This document shows positions 27,101-35,490 of a stretch of DNA of 64,000 bases, piece by piece. Below the pieces are notes generated by a model. The model was given only the letters and a program-made list of their open reading frames with translations. It searched no databases and had not been told where the DNA came from. Each line of letters starts with the position of its first letter. Position 1 is the first letter of the stretch. The translations under genes were made by a program, and so were the position numbers. The DNA lies in contig JBNJGB010000008.1 of NCBI GenBank assembly GCA_051747385.1, positions 137,493 through 201,492 on the forward strand, read 5' to 3'. This stretch comes from JBNJGB01 sp051747385 (GTDB taxonomy: Bacteria > Myxococcota_A > UBA9042 > PHBI01 > JACKFB01).

Positions 27101-28257
27101 CCGGGCTCGCCGGCCGGGGCGCGCACGACCAGGGTGCGGGTATCGGCGTCCGTGGACAGGACCTCGGCCTGCGTCTCGCCGAAGTGCACCTCCACGCCGT
27201 AGTGGAGGCCGTCGCAGGCCAGGGTGGTCTCCGTGCCCCCCGCGGCGGGTCCGGCCGCCGGGACCAGGTGGCTGCACGAGAGGACGTACGGGTCCGCCTC
27301 CGGATCCGACCAGGCCCAGGCGCGCGGCAGCCGATCCACGCCCTGGTCCGTCGCCACCTCCACGTCCACGACGCCGCCCGGGGGGCCCGCCGGGGCCTGG
27401 ACGTCGACCCAGGTGTCGTCGGACGCCGCGTCCACGGGGAGGGCCTCCGCCTCGCCGAATCGCACCAGAGCGTCCACCTCCAGGCCACGACCCTCGAGGC
27501 GGACCAGGGGCCCTCCCGCCGGCGGGCCGGACGCGGGGGACAGGGAGTCCACCCGCGGGGCCGCACGGTAGGTGATCGCGTCCCGCGCGGTCGCGGTGGC
27601 CCCGGACGAGACCACGTGGACGTCCGCCGGGCCGTACTCTCCCGGGGGCGCGATGCCCACGAGGGAGCCGTCGTCCACGCGCGCCTGGTCGATGGCGGCC
27701 CGCCCTCCGACGAAGAACCGGGCGTCCGCCCCGAAGCCCGCGCCGTGGACGGTCAGCGGGACCCCGCCGCCCACGTCCACCTCCGAGGGCTCCACGGCGT
27801 CGATGGAGAGGTCGCTCTCATAGGTGAAGGCGTCCTCCAGGACGACAGGCTCACCGCCGTTCGCGTCCGGGTGGAAGGCGCTCACTTCCACGGCCCCGGC
27901 GGGGTGGGGCGGGGTCGTGAAGATGACGGTGGTCTCGTTGATCCGGACCTGGTCCAGGGCGGGGGACTGGTCCACCAGGACCGTCATGCCGCCCAGGAAG
28001 CCGGAGCCCTGCAGCATGACCTCGGTGCCTCCGGCGACGGGGCCGGTCGCGGGCTCCACGGACGCGAGGGACAACCCCTCCGCGGAAGGCTCCTCCGGCT
28101 TCTCGGGAAAGGAAGGCTCCGCCGGCGCCTTGGGAAGGGCGGGCTCCTCCGGGCCCGCGCCGTCCTCGGGCGCGCTGGGTAGCTCGACGCAGGCGACAAG
28201 GGCCGTGGCCCCCAGGGCGAGCATCCATCCAATGCACCTCGTCGCGCGCACTTCCAT
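24157..28257 (-). CDS. Giant IPT/TIG-repeat lipoprotein with carboxypeptidase-regulatory-like domain and propeller-like C-terminus
   Basis: 1366 residues. Lipobox LVAC with Cys at 23, so lipid-anchored. At least six IPT/TIG Ig-like repeats follow, each opening with a motif such as SPASGPPSGGTGVTIEGQGL. Next comes a carboxypeptidase-regulatory-like beta domain (GAFVVVRTADG, TDDNGQVTL), then a Cys-rich stretch with about eight Cys (CVECTPEAGCGDGFTC), then a region of repeated WxxxxDDVWAVGDAG-type blades as in photosynthesis-BNR or beta-propeller proteins. The architecture is a surface adhesin or recognition protein. The ATG at 28257 begins the signal peptide; the frame extends 44 codons further upstream without support. 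It is divergent from another very large lipoprotein. Confidence 0.82.
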   Translation of the reverse strand: MEVRATRCIGWMLALGATALVACVELPSAPEDGAGPEEPALPKAPAEPSFPEKPEEPSAEGLSLASVEPATGPVAGGTEVMLQGSGFLGGMTVLVDQSPALDQVRINETTVIFTTPPHPAGAVEVSAFHPDANGGEPVVLEDAFTYESDLSIDAVEPSEVDVGGGVPLTVHGAGFGADARFFVGGRAAIDQARVDDGSLVGIAPPGEYGPADVHVVSSGATATARDAITYRAAPRVDSLSPASGPPAGGPLVRLEGRGLEVDALVRFGEAEALPVDAASDDTWVDVQAPAGPPGGVVDVEVATDQGVDRLPRAWAWSDPEADPYVLSCSHLVPAAGPAAGGTETTLACDGLHYGVEVHFGETQAEVLSTDADTRTLVVRAPAGEPGAADVRVTSPYEEVVLEDAWTWEAASALSVTNVSPASGPPSGGTGVTIEGQGLDDQTSVRIGALPAGDVTLQADGTLEATTPPGGPGAADVRVLRAGEEAVLPGAFTYTTGDLDLSLVAPATAAQAGGTWLRVVGDGFDDGTEVVIGGETARVIERVSAAELHVRSPRLPVGTWDARVVRGGEEAVLEGALTTFDPRSAYGGTWGGPIDGAVNVTVRGTYGIGPIPGAFVVVRTADGEQLEGYTDDNGQVTLSEPWLDGVVEVTAGAEGFSTYSVVEYDARNVTVFLRPNTPPPPSDGGGDGEPSEPPPPSVLRGEVVGLGKYVVPPPGTCDQATVPGAEHCVECTPEAGCGDGFTCVDLLEQGHRCLATCEAPTDCPQGYACAASPAGTRCIPEPGEREARCSLSATSVFSQAMTVPATGVVGPGEEFEIETSRFGEVAIVCFAGYRDASGTFTPTALGVRRHVLSQPGLTQEDLDVVLDHPLDRTFRLRLQDPPTWSDGVRAPSVTVSLDLGPDGVIPFTRPLLEGSDDATWRLPRQLSGLSGNLYDASYSFYTSISADTPTGVPTAYNLVRNVTHVGEDRSPVWRDGAWALEPSQNDLDLHGVWGSASDRVLAVGARGRILLYDGVSWTAQSSGTSETLRALDGAAADDVWAVGDAGTVLHWDGLSWQPVEASEDDLRAVATAPGQPVWTAGALRVRRLDDTGWSLAGPPSLQDVHGLDAVEDGRVVAVGSGGRVFLRGVDGAWSPVPSPVDATLLDVDLDPVSGEIVAVGADGAVIQGTAEDGLAAVEVEGVQDTLTAVDRAPDGTLFAVGDNGRSLRRVDGAWQDSPIPDYRSRAEGVFAPGDGGPVRVVGGAAFILGPFLHYPAIEGATPDSETGGLTLGWNWDGGPAGQYTQLTLFEEFGPDIWTLVVDGDRREALLPDLEALANLAGVGSGSRRIEVLRVLNVDFDIDEYTTRDFSIFRRSSWTVNRGSFFAP

Positions 28258-28320
28258 CCGGCCCACGTGCTCTCCCGCGTCTGGCGACCGCCGACCACGC
28301 CCCTGGGCCGACCTGGCTCG

Positions 28321-28350
28321 ATGATACGGGGAGGCGCGACGCCCCTTCAA
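28321..28350 (-). promoter_or_regulatory. Promoter, TTGAAG-N18-TATCAT (reverse strand)
   Basis: Read on the reverse strand, TTGAAG (28350-28345) and TATCAT (28326-28321) are 18 bp apart, 63 bases before the start of the IPT/TIG lipoprotein. Confidence 0.55.
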
Positions 28351-28460
28351 CGCGGGGGTCACATGTTGCAGTGGTTGTGGTTCCAGCACGCCCGCGGCAG
28401 CCTCTTCGCCCGCGGTCGCCCGTCTGCTAGCTTCGGCGGTCGGATCTCACGGGGGAGGCC

Positions 28461-31400
28461 ATGGGCACGCACACACGGTGGCTGCTCACGTGCGTCAGCG
28501 CCGTCGCGGCGCTGATCGGGGGCTGCGGCGACGGCGACGGCGGGGGCTTCAGCGCCGGCCTGGACACGCAGCTCGGCTACACGCCCGGGGAGATCGAGTT
28601 CGCGGCCGTCCCCGTGGGCGAGGAGCTCACGCAGACGGTCGAGGTCTGGCACGGCGGGACGGACGGCGTCCTGCACCTGGAGGACGCGCGCCTCGAGACG
28701 GACAGCGGCGACCTGCGCCTCGAGGGGCCGGGCTCCGCGGCCCTGGAACCCGGCGAGAAGGCCACGTGGATGGTCCACTATCGCCCTGAGACCCGCGCGC
28801 CGGACGCGGGGACCCTGACCATCCGGCACAACCTGCCCCAGCGGCCCCCGGTCACGATCCCGGTCGGCACGCCGGGCCAGGCCGGCATCCTCGCGGTCCA
28901 GCCGAAGTCCCTCGACTTCGGGATCCTGGCGCCGGGGGACACCGCGGCGGAGACGCTCGCCCTGCGCAACGTGGGCTCGGAGACGCTCATCGTCGAGTCG
29001 GTGGCTCTGGAGGGGGACGCCGGTGACTTCGCGGTGGAGGTCTCCCGCGGGGCCATCGGGGTCCTCGGCTACGGCGAGACGCGCGAGGTGGAGGTGACCT
29101 ACACCCCGACGGGCCGGGATCGGGACCAGGCCACGCTGCGGATCCACGCCACGGGGCGCAACGGAGACGTGGCCGTCCCCGTCACGGGGCGCGAGATGGG
29201 ACCGGTCATCGGCGCCGTGCCCGAGGTCGTGGGCTTCGGGCCGGTGGCCGTCGGAGACGTGGCCGTGCGGAGCCTGATGCTCGTGAACCAGGGCTCGGGG
29301 GACCTCGTCGTCGATGACGTGGCCCTGGAGGAGGGGGCGCACCCGGACCTGTCCCTGGGCGGGGCGTCGGACGGCCCGTTCCCGCTCACCCTGGGGACCA
29401 ACGAGTCGGCGTTCGTGGACGTCGCCTGGGCCCCGAGCGAGGGGGCCGGGGATCCGGGCGAGGACCTGGGGGTGGTGCTCGTCTCCAGCAACGACCTCAC
29501 ACGCCAGCCTCTCGTAGTGCCCGTGGAGGGCACGCCGGGGGCGCCGGTCCTGAAGGTCGTGCCCGGCGATGTCTTGGACTTCGGCTTCGTGGCCCAGGGG
29601 GTCACCGCCACGCGCCAGGTGACCCTGACCAACGCGGGGCAGCTTCCCCTGACCGTCGAGTCCATGGAGATCGTCGAGCAGGACACCGACGAGATGGCGG
29701 TGACGCCGGAGGCGGCGTTCGGACCCACGCAGGTCCCGCCCATCGCGGCGACGCTGGAGCCGGGGGCGAGCCGCTCCGTGGCCGTGACGTTCACCAACGA
29801 CGGGGCGCCCATGGGCAAGGCCCTCGGGACGCTCCGCGTGCACTCGGACGACCCGGAGCGGCCGGCCTGGATCCTGGACCTTGTGGGCCGGCGCGCCGGG
29901 GAGGCCACCTGCGCGCCGTCATTTTCGCCGGCGGTGACGCACTTCGGCGGCGTCCCCCACCAGACCAGCAAGACCGTGGACGTGATGCTAAGGAACGACG
30001 GCACGGGTCAGTGCACGGTGGCGAACGCCTGGATCGACCGCTGCGAGCCCGATGGGGCGGCCGCGACCTGCGACGACGGGGCGTCCAGCCCCCAGTTCAC
30101 GCTCCTCGGCGGCCCGGCCGGCCCGGCCACGATCGGACCGGGCGGGGCGTATCCGATCCCCGTCCGCTTCGACGCGCCGACCTTCAGCGGCTCCGAGGAC
30201 GGCGTGGACCGCTATCACGCCCGGATCAACGCCATCGTGGACGATCCGCAGACCGGAGAGCAGCGGCAGGTCCCCGCGTCCCAGGGCGGCTGGGAGCCCG
30301 GGCCGAACCTGCTCGGGGACAGCGGCGTCCCGAAGATCAACGTCTACCCGGACACCATCGACTTCGGCTTCGTCCCCGAAGGATGCTTCTCGGAGACCTC
30401 CCTCGTGAGCCTGTACAGCGTCGGGCCCATCCCCGTGGAGGTCACCAACGTCGCATGGGGCGCCTGCGCGGGCGAGTTCTCGCTGGAGGAGGAGCCGACC
30501 CTCCCGCTCATCCTGGAGAGCGGGCTCCCCGCCGCCCTGGGACCGCGGTTTCTCGCCGAAGGCGTCGGCGAGCACGCCTGCGAGCTGTTCGTACACTCCA
30601 GCGATCCGGACGATCCCGTCCACCCGGTGATGCTGCGCGCGGAGGGCGTGGAGAGCCACGTGATCACGGAGACCTTCGAGGGCAAGGCGATCAGCCTGGT
30701 CGACGTCCTCTTCGTGGTGGACGACTCCGGCTCCATGCACGCGGAGCAGGCCAACCTGGCCGACAACTTCGCGTCGTTCATCGAGGCGGCCCAGGAGTGG
30801 GGGACCGACTACCGCATCGGCGTCACCACCACCGACATGGGCGCGAACGGGGCCCTGAAGGGCGAGCCCGAGCTGGTGACCCCCATGAACGAGGGCGACT
30901 TCCTGGACAACGTCCTGGTGGGTACGTCGGGCTCCGGAAAGGAGGAGGGCCTCGCCGCCGCGGAGGCCTCTCTGACGGGGGACTTCCACAAGTATCTCCG
31001 GGAGGACGCCTCCCTGGTGGTCATCTTCGTGTCCGACGAGGACGACCAGTCGCCCGAGCCCGCGCTCACCTACCTGGACTTCCTGGTCTCGCTGAAAGGC
31101 GGCAACGCGGACATGGTGACGGCGTACGCGATCGTGGGCGAGCCGGGCGGGTGCAGCACGCAGTCCGGGAGCGCCACGGGCGGCCTCCGCTACATCAAGG
31201 TGGCCGACAAGAGCGGCGGAGCGTACGCGAGCATCTGCGACGCCTCGTTCGCGGACACGCTGGCCACCTTCGGCGAGGGCACGTTCGGCCCGAAGACGAC
31301 GTTCCCCCTCGGGGGTTCGGCCAGGCCCGCCTCCGTGGAGGTCAGCATCAACGGGGAGCCCTGCGAGGAGGGCTGGAAGCTCGCGGACGACGGCCGGGGC

Positions 31401-31481
31401 GTGGAGTTCGAGGAGGACGGCTCGTGCCTGCCCGACGAGGGCGACTCCCTCGACGTCACCTACGAGCTGTACTGCCACTGA
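28461..31481 (+). CDS. Large lipoprotein: choice-of-anchor-D (ASPM/SPD-2/Hydin-like) repeats plus von Willebrand A domain
   Basis: 1006 residues. Lipobox LIGGC. Residues 35-660 hold repeated Ig-like domains of the choice-of-anchor-D type (LDFGILAPGDTAAETLALRN, then LDFGFVAQGVTATRQVTLTN, then IDFGFVPEG). Residues ~740-950 form a vWA domain with an intact metal-ion-dependent adhesion site start, FVVDDSGSM. The final ~60 residues (PASVEVSINGEPC) form a small beta domain. It is probably an outer-membrane surface protein for adhesion or envelope assembly. It diverges from the IPT/TIG gene over about 200 bp, so the two may be co-regulated. Confidence 0.85.
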   Translation: MGTHTRWLLTCVSAVAALIGGCGDGDGGGFSAGLDTQLGYTPGEIEFAAVPVGEELTQTVEVWHGGTDGVLHLEDARLETDSGDLRLEGPGSAALEPGEKATWMVHYRPETRAPDAGTLTIRHNLPQRPPVTIPVGTPGQAGILAVQPKSLDFGILAPGDTAAETLALRNVGSETLIVESVALEGDAGDFAVEVSRGAIGVLGYGETREVEVTYTPTGRDRDQATLRIHATGRNGDVAVPVTGREMGPVIGAVPEVVGFGPVAVGDVAVRSLMLVNQGSGDLVVDDVALEEGAHPDLSLGGASDGPFPLTLGTNESAFVDVAWAPSEGAGDPGEDLGVVLVSSNDLTRQPLVVPVEGTPGAPVLKVVPGDVLDFGFVAQGVTATRQVTLTNAGQLPLTVESMEIVEQDTDEMAVTPEAAFGPTQVPPIAATLEPGASRSVAVTFTNDGAPMGKALGTLRVHSDDPERPAWILDLVGRRAGEATCAPSFSPAVTHFGGVPHQTSKTVDVMLRNDGTGQCTVANAWIDRCEPDGAAATCDDGASSPQFTLLGGPAGPATIGPGGAYPIPVRFDAPTFSGSEDGVDRYHARINAIVDDPQTGEQRQVPASQGGWEPGPNLLGDSGVPKINVYPDTIDFGFVPEGCFSETSLVSLYSVGPIPVEVTNVAWGACAGEFSLEEEPTLPLILESGLPAALGPRFLAEGVGEHACELFVHSSDPDDPVHPVMLRAEGVESHVITETFEGKAISLVDVLFVVDDSGSMHAEQANLADNFASFIEAAQEWGTDYRIGVTTTDMGANGALKGEPELVTPMNEGDFLDNVLVGTSGSGKEEGLAAAEASLTGDFHKYLREDASLVVIFVSDEDDQSPEPALTYLDFLVSLKGGNADMVTAYAIVGEPGGCSTQSGSATGGLRYIKVADKSGGAYASICDASFADTLATFGEGTFGPKTTFPLGGSARPASVEVSINGEPCEEGWKLADDGRGVEFEEDGSCLPDEGDSLDVTYELYCH

Positions 31482-31601
31482 CTCGGGCAGCAAGGGACCG
31501 CCGAAAACTGCCCCGGGACGCGACGCGGCGCTATGATCCGCGTAGCGTAGGGCTATGTGTCCGATCGCCGGTCCACCCGCGCTGCTTCTGATCAGGACCC
31601 C

Positions 31602-32297
31602 ATGACAGGGCAACGAACCGATGAACGCCGCCCGGACCGGGGCCAGCTGCCCCGTGCCGGCGCACGCCCTCGGCACGAGGAGGCTGCCCTGACGGTCGCG
31701 GTTCCAGGAATGAAGCTCGACGAGGCCGACGGCGCCTGCGTCCGCGAGGACGAGTCCCCGGCGGCGACGGACGTCCCCGACTTCGACACCGTCTACCGCG
31801 ACCAGCGCGGCCGCGTGCTGGGGGCCGTGCGCACCATCCTCGGCCCGTCCGACGAGGTGGAGGACGTGGTCCAGCTGGCCTTCCTGGAGGTCCACAGGTG
31901 CCTCCCTCGCTTCGAGGGGCGCTCCCGCCTCGGCACCTGGGTCTATCGCATCGCCGTCAACGTGGCCCTCCAGCACCTGCGGAAGAAGAAGCGCAAGCGC
32001 TGGCTGCTCCTGGGCATGACCGGAGAGGAGGCCGGCCGCCTGCGGGCCCGCACCGACCAGGCGTCGCGCCTGGAGGACCGGGAGATCCTGGCGGAGGTCT
32101 ACCGGGCGGCCGACAGGCTCAGCGAGAAGAAGCGCACGGTCTGGGTGCTCCACGAGCTGGAGGGCCTGTCCCCCCAGGACATCGGCGAGGTCCTGGACGT
32201 CCCGAAGAACACGGTCCGGTCGCGGCTGCTCGCCGCGCGCCGGGAGCTCATGGCGGAGCTCGAGCAGCGGGGCGTCCGCCCCCGGAGGCGAGGGTGA
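31602..32297 (+). CDS. ECF-type RNA polymerase sigma factor
   Basis: RpoE-like sigma factor. Region 2 reads FDTVYRDQRGRVLGAVRTIL, DEVEDVVQLAFLEVHRCL and GRSRLGTWVYRIAVNVAL. Region 4 reads LSEKKRTVWVLHELEGLSPQDIGEVLDVPKNTVRSRLLAARREL. The 5' limit is uncertain. A GTG at 31557 is in frame, but the first ~40 codons have low G/C at third position. ATG 31602 has AGGA four bases upstream and is chosen; ATG 31710 is also possible. Its stop overlaps the next start (TGATG), and that gene encodes the likely anti-sigma factor, the classic autoregulated pair. Confidence 0.88.
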   Translation: MTGQRTDERRPDRGQLPRAGARPRHEEAALTVAVPGMKLDEADGACVREDESPAATDVPDFDTVYRDQRGRVLGAVRTILGPSDEVEDVVQLAFLEVHRCLPRFEGRSRLGTWVYRIAVNVALQHLRKKKRKRWLLLGMTGEEAGRLRARTDQASRLEDREILAEVYRAADRLSEKKRTVWVLHELEGLSPQDIGEVLDVPKNTVRSRLLAARRELMAELEQRGVRPRRRG

Positions 32298-33445
32298 TGG
32301 GGACCTGTGAACGATACGAGCGGGCGGTGCTCGACGGCGCATCGGTCGACGGTGGGCTGCAGGGGCACCTGGCCGAGTGTCCCCACTGCGCCGAGGCCGC
32401 CGAGCGGCAGACGCGCTACGAGCGCACCATGGAGGCGGCGCGGCGGAGCCTGGAGGCCGACGTGACCCTGTCTCCCGGGGCGTGGGTGCGCGTGCGCGAC
32501 GCCGTGGACGACAGAGCCCGCCGTCGCCACCGGCGAGCGGTGTGGGTGCCCCTGGTCGCGGCTGCGGCGGCCGCGGCGCTCGTGCTGGTCGTGGACCTGC
32601 CGGGCGAGCGGCGGGAGGAGACGCCCGGGCCGGAGGCCGCGGCCCCCGCGACGACCGCCCCGTTCGTGACGGAGCCCGCGCAGCCCGAGCAGGACCCCTC
32701 GGCCGGGGAGGCGGCGCCGACCGTGGCGGTGGGCGATGTCCTGGAGGCGGGCGCGGACGGAAGACGGATCGCGGCCTTCGACCAGCACCTCCTGACCCTC
32801 GAGCCGCACGCCCGCGTCCGCGTCGACGCCTGGCGCCCCGAGGCCGTCGTGCTCCACGTGCTGGACGGGGAGCTGACCTGCGACGTGGCCCGCGAGCGGC
32901 CGGACGACCTCTTCGAGGTGCGGTCGGACGCCGCCCGCGTGCGGGTGCTGGGCACGACGTTCACCGTGGCCGTGGACGACGCAGGCTCGACGAAAGTTCG
33001 CGTGACCCACGGGCGGGTGTCCGTGACGGGCCCGAGCGGGGATGTCCGAGCGCTGGACGCCGGACAAACGACGCGGATCACGCCGCAGCCCGCGGTCGCG
33101 GAGTCCGCCGGGGACGAGCCTGCCGACGAGCCGAGCGCGTCGGAATCCACCTCTGCGGAGTCCGCTGGGGACCGCAGCACGTCGGCGCGGGCCTCCGGGG
33201 AGTCCGCGTCGGCCCCGGGTGACGACCGCAGCCGGGACCGGGGCGTGGAGGTCATCGAGATCGACGTCCCGCCCCAGGCCATGGAGCCCCCGGACGAGCG
33301 GACCTCGGCCTCGGAGCCCACCACGCCGGAGCGCCGCGACCGTCCGGCGCCGGAGCCGGAGCGCGAGGAGCACCCGGGCGACGACGAGGACCTGAAGGTC
33401 ATCGAGATCGACGTCCCGCCGCAGCGGGCGCCGGACACCCCGTAG
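32297..33445 (+). CDS. Transmembrane anti-sigma factor with FecR domain
   Basis: 382 residues. The N-terminal zinc-binding anti-sigma module is HLAECPHCAEAAER (HxxxCxxC). One membrane helix follows at about 93-107 (WVPLVAAAAAAALVLVVDL), then a periplasmic FecR domain (about 145-265: LTLEPHARVRVDAWRPEAVVLHVLDGEL, RVLGTTFTV, VRVTHGRVSVTG, LDAGQTTRI). The Ser/Glu/Pro-rich tail carries the motif VIEIDVPPQ twice, about 50 residues apart, the second near the C-terminus. Likely holds the upstream sigma factor until an envelope signal is sensed. Translationally coupled to it by TGATG. Confidence 0.82.
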   Translation: MGTCERYERAVLDGASVDGGLQGHLAECPHCAEAAERQTRYERTMEAARRSLEADVTLSPGAWVRVRDAVDDRARRRHRRAVWVPLVAAAAAAALVLVVDLPGERREETPGPEAAAPATTAPFVTEPAQPEQDPSAGEAAPTVAVGDVLEAGADGRRIAAFDQHLLTLEPHARVRVDAWRPEAVVLHVLDGELTCDVARERPDDLFEVRSDAARVRVLGTTFTVAVDDAGSTKVRVTHGRVSVTGPSGDVRALDAGQTTRITPQPAVAESAGDEPADEPSASESTSAESAGDRSTSARASGESASAPGDDRSRDRGVEVIEIDVPPQAMEPPDERTSASEPTTPERRDRPAPEPEREEHPGDDEDLKVIEIDVPPQRAPDTP

Positions 33446-33452
33446 CTCGGGA

Positions 33453-33615
33453 CGGGGCCATCGCAAAGTCGGAGAGGTGAGGGCCGTGCGGCGGTACGCC
33501 GCCCAGCGCCGGATTACACTCGCTCGGAAACGATGGGTTCTGCGCGTCTGAGAGCAGGCAAGGGCAGGGGCAAGGGCAAAGGCAAGGGAGGGCGGTCGAC
33601 TTCGCGACCGCCCTG
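33453..33615 (+). mobile_element. MITE-A copy 1 (163 bp, oldest-looking)
   Basis: Non-autonomous element sharing its whole length with copies at 48836, 51650 and 59849. The left end here is worn (CGGGGCCATCGCAAAGTCG instead of CAGGGCAATCGCAAAGTCG). The right end keeps the hairpin AGGGCGGTCG-ACTTCG-CGACCGCCCT. Internal hexamer tract: five GGCAAG-type units, two altered. Flanking 10-mers agree at only 5 of 10 positions, so any target duplication has decayed. It lies 7 bases after the FecR stop and 41 before the EI24 start. Confidence 0.85.
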
Positions 33616-33656
33616 GAGCGGTTGACCGCCCGTGGGCGGCGCCGCATCATCCCGCC

Positions 33657-34454
33657 ATGTCGCGACTGGAGCCCACGCGCCGGGTGGGGGCGGCCGAGGC
33701 CGTCTGGGGTCTCCTCGCCGGCCTGCGCCTCTGCCTCGGCGATCTCCGGATGCGGCGCAAGGTGGCCGCGAGCCTGGCGGTGAACGCGGTGGCGTTCCTG
33801 CTGTTCGTCGCGGCCCTGCTGTGGGGGGCATTCTCCCTGGTAGACGCACTGGTCGGCGGCCCGCCGCCTCCTCCGGACGCCGGCTGGATCGAGGCGACCT
33901 GGGGCTGGCTCCGGGAGGGGCTGGGCTGGCTGCTGCGCGTGGCCCTCGTCGTCGGCACGATGCTCGTGGCCCCGCCCCTGTTCAACCTGGTCGCGTCGAT
34001 CCTCCTCCCCGTGTTCCACGGGCCGGTCTGGGAGGCCGCGCGCAGGCGGGCCGGCGGCCCCTCCCTCGCCCATGCGCCGGGTGGCTTCCGCGTGACGGCC
34101 GGTGTCGTCGCGACGGAGGTCCGGCGCCTCGTGCGCTTCCTGGGCCTGACCCTGCTGATCCTTCCCCTGAACCTGGTGCCGGGCGTCGGCAGCGTCGTCT
34201 ACCTCGCAGCCCAGCTCCTGCTCGCCGCCCACGCGCTGGGCTGGGACCTGCTGTCCTATCACTTCGAGCTCCACGGGCTGTCCTACGCCGAGCAGAAGCG
34301 CTGGCTCCGCGGACAGCGGAGCATGGTGCTGGCCATGGGCGGCGTGGGGACCCTCCTGTGCACGGTGCCCGTGGCCCAGCTCCTGTTCGTGACCACGAAC
34401 GTGGCCGGCGGGGGCCTCGTCTCGGCGTGGCTCGACGGGGCGCCCCGGAAGTAG
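33657..34454 (+). CDS. EI24/CysZ-type inner-membrane protein
   Basis: 265 residues with four or five strongly hydrophobic segments (about 35-60, 90-130, 160-205, 220-245). The layout WGLLAGLRLCLGD at the N-terminus, LILPLNLVPGVGSVVYL in the middle, and AWDLLSYHFELHGLSYAEQKRWLRGQ towards the end is that of EI24-domain proteins, which include CysZ (sulfate uptake). In myxobacteria such paralogues are common and their cargo is unknown, so cysZ is not assigned. The start is separated from the right end of a MITE-A copy by 41 bases. Confidence 0.75.
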   Translation: MSRLEPTRRVGAAEAVWGLLAGLRLCLGDLRMRRKVAASLAVNAVAFLLFVAALLWGAFSLVDALVGGPPPPPDAGWIEATWGWLREGLGWLLRVALVVGTMLVAPPLFNLVASILLPVFHGPVWEAARRRAGGPSLAHAPGGFRVTAGVVATEVRRLVRFLGLTLLILPLNLVPGVGSVVYLAAQLLLAAHALGWDLLSYHFELHGLSYAEQKRWLRGQRSMVLAMGGVGTLLCTVPVAQLLFVTTNVAGGGLVSAWLDGAPRK

Positions 34455-34460
34455 GGCGCG

Positions 34461-35441
34461 TCAGGGGGCTCCCGCAGGCAGGCCCCGATCCAGGTCGGCG
34501 CGGCAGCCGCGGGTCTCGCACCAGGCCCGCCACTGCTCGGCGGTGCTGAGGCCCTCGCTGCCGGTGATGTCCTGGAGCGCCCGGATGGTCGCCCGCCGCA
34601 CGCTGGGCAGCGGGTCGTCCAGGCGGCCGATGAGGAAGGGGATCCCGCCCGTGTCGTGAAGGGCGCCCAGCGTCTCGATGGAGACCAGCCGGACGAAGCG
34701 ATCCCGGTGGGTGGCGCCGAGCCGCGCGAGGGGCAGGGCGGCTGGGACCCGGGCCTCGCGCACCACCTCCGCCAGGAAGGCGAACATGCCGGGGTTCATC
34801 CCCGCCAGGGTGTCGTAGTCCATGGCCAGGTGCGCCTCCAGCACCTCCCGGGCGGGCCGGTCGCCCACGTCTGCGTCGAGGCGGTCCAGCGCCATCAGCA
34901 CCGCGGCCTCCACGGCCGGCTGCCCGGCGTTCCGCGCGCGCCCCAGCGCCTCGCGGAGCGGCTCGAGGCTCTCCGGGCGAGCGAGGCGCGCCAGGGCACG
35001 GGCCGAGCGGGCGCGGACCTCCCAGCGCGTGTCCTCCGTCAGGTCGTGCAGCACGGGGAGCGCCCGGTCGTCGTCGAGCTGTCCCAGGAGGTCGACGGCG
35101 CGCAGGACCCAGTAGCCGTCCGCCGCCCCGGCGCTCTCGAGGGCGTCCACGAGGTCCGGGACCACGCCGGACCCGTGCTGCATCAGGGCGGTCGCGGGGG
35201 CGCAGCCCATGACGCGGTTGCAGCGGCGCCGCTGCTTCATCCGGGCGAGCTGATCGCGGGCCCGGCCGCGCGCCTCCGCGTCCAGGGTCGGCCCCTCCGG
35301 TGCCTCTGGCTCCTGCGCGTCGACGGTCGGCTCCTCGACGGGCGCGGGCGCCTCCTCCGGCCCCCGCTCCGGCTCCTCCCGACAGGAGGGCAAGGCGAGC
35401 AGGGCGGCGAGGAGAAGCAGGGGCAGGGCGACGCGCGACAT
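34461..35441 (-). CDS. HEAT-repeat lipoprotein
   Basis: 326 residues. Signal peptide with lipobox ALPSC (Cys 20). A Glu/Pro-rich linker (about 22-60), then HEAT-like helical repeats such as PVLHDLTEDTRWEVRARSARALARLARPE and PLPSVRRATIRALQDITG. HEAT scaffolds bind protein partners, so this probably organises an envelope complex. ATG 35441 chosen for the signal peptide; an in-frame extension to 35501 would add uncharged residues before it. Convergent with the EI24 gene (6 bases between) and divergent from the glucodextranase-C-type gene. Confidence 0.78.
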   Translation of the reverse strand: MSRVALPLLLLAALLALPSCREEPERGPEEAPAPVEEPTVDAQEPEAPEGPTLDAEARGRARDQLARMKQRRRCNRVMGCAPATALMQHGSGVVPDLVDALESAGAADGYWVLRAVDLLGQLDDDRALPVLHDLTEDTRWEVRARSARALARLARPESLEPLREALGRARNAGQPAVEAAVLMALDRLDADVGDRPAREVLEAHLAMDYDTLAGMNPGMFAFLAEVVREARVPAALPLARLGATHRDRFVRLVSIETLGALHDTGGIPFLIGRLDDPLPSVRRATIRALQDITGSEGLSTAEQWRAWCETRGCRADLDRGLPAGAP

Positions 35442-35490
35442 GGGGAGTCCTCGCTGGACAGCGGAGATCTCCATGTAGCATCGTCGAGCG

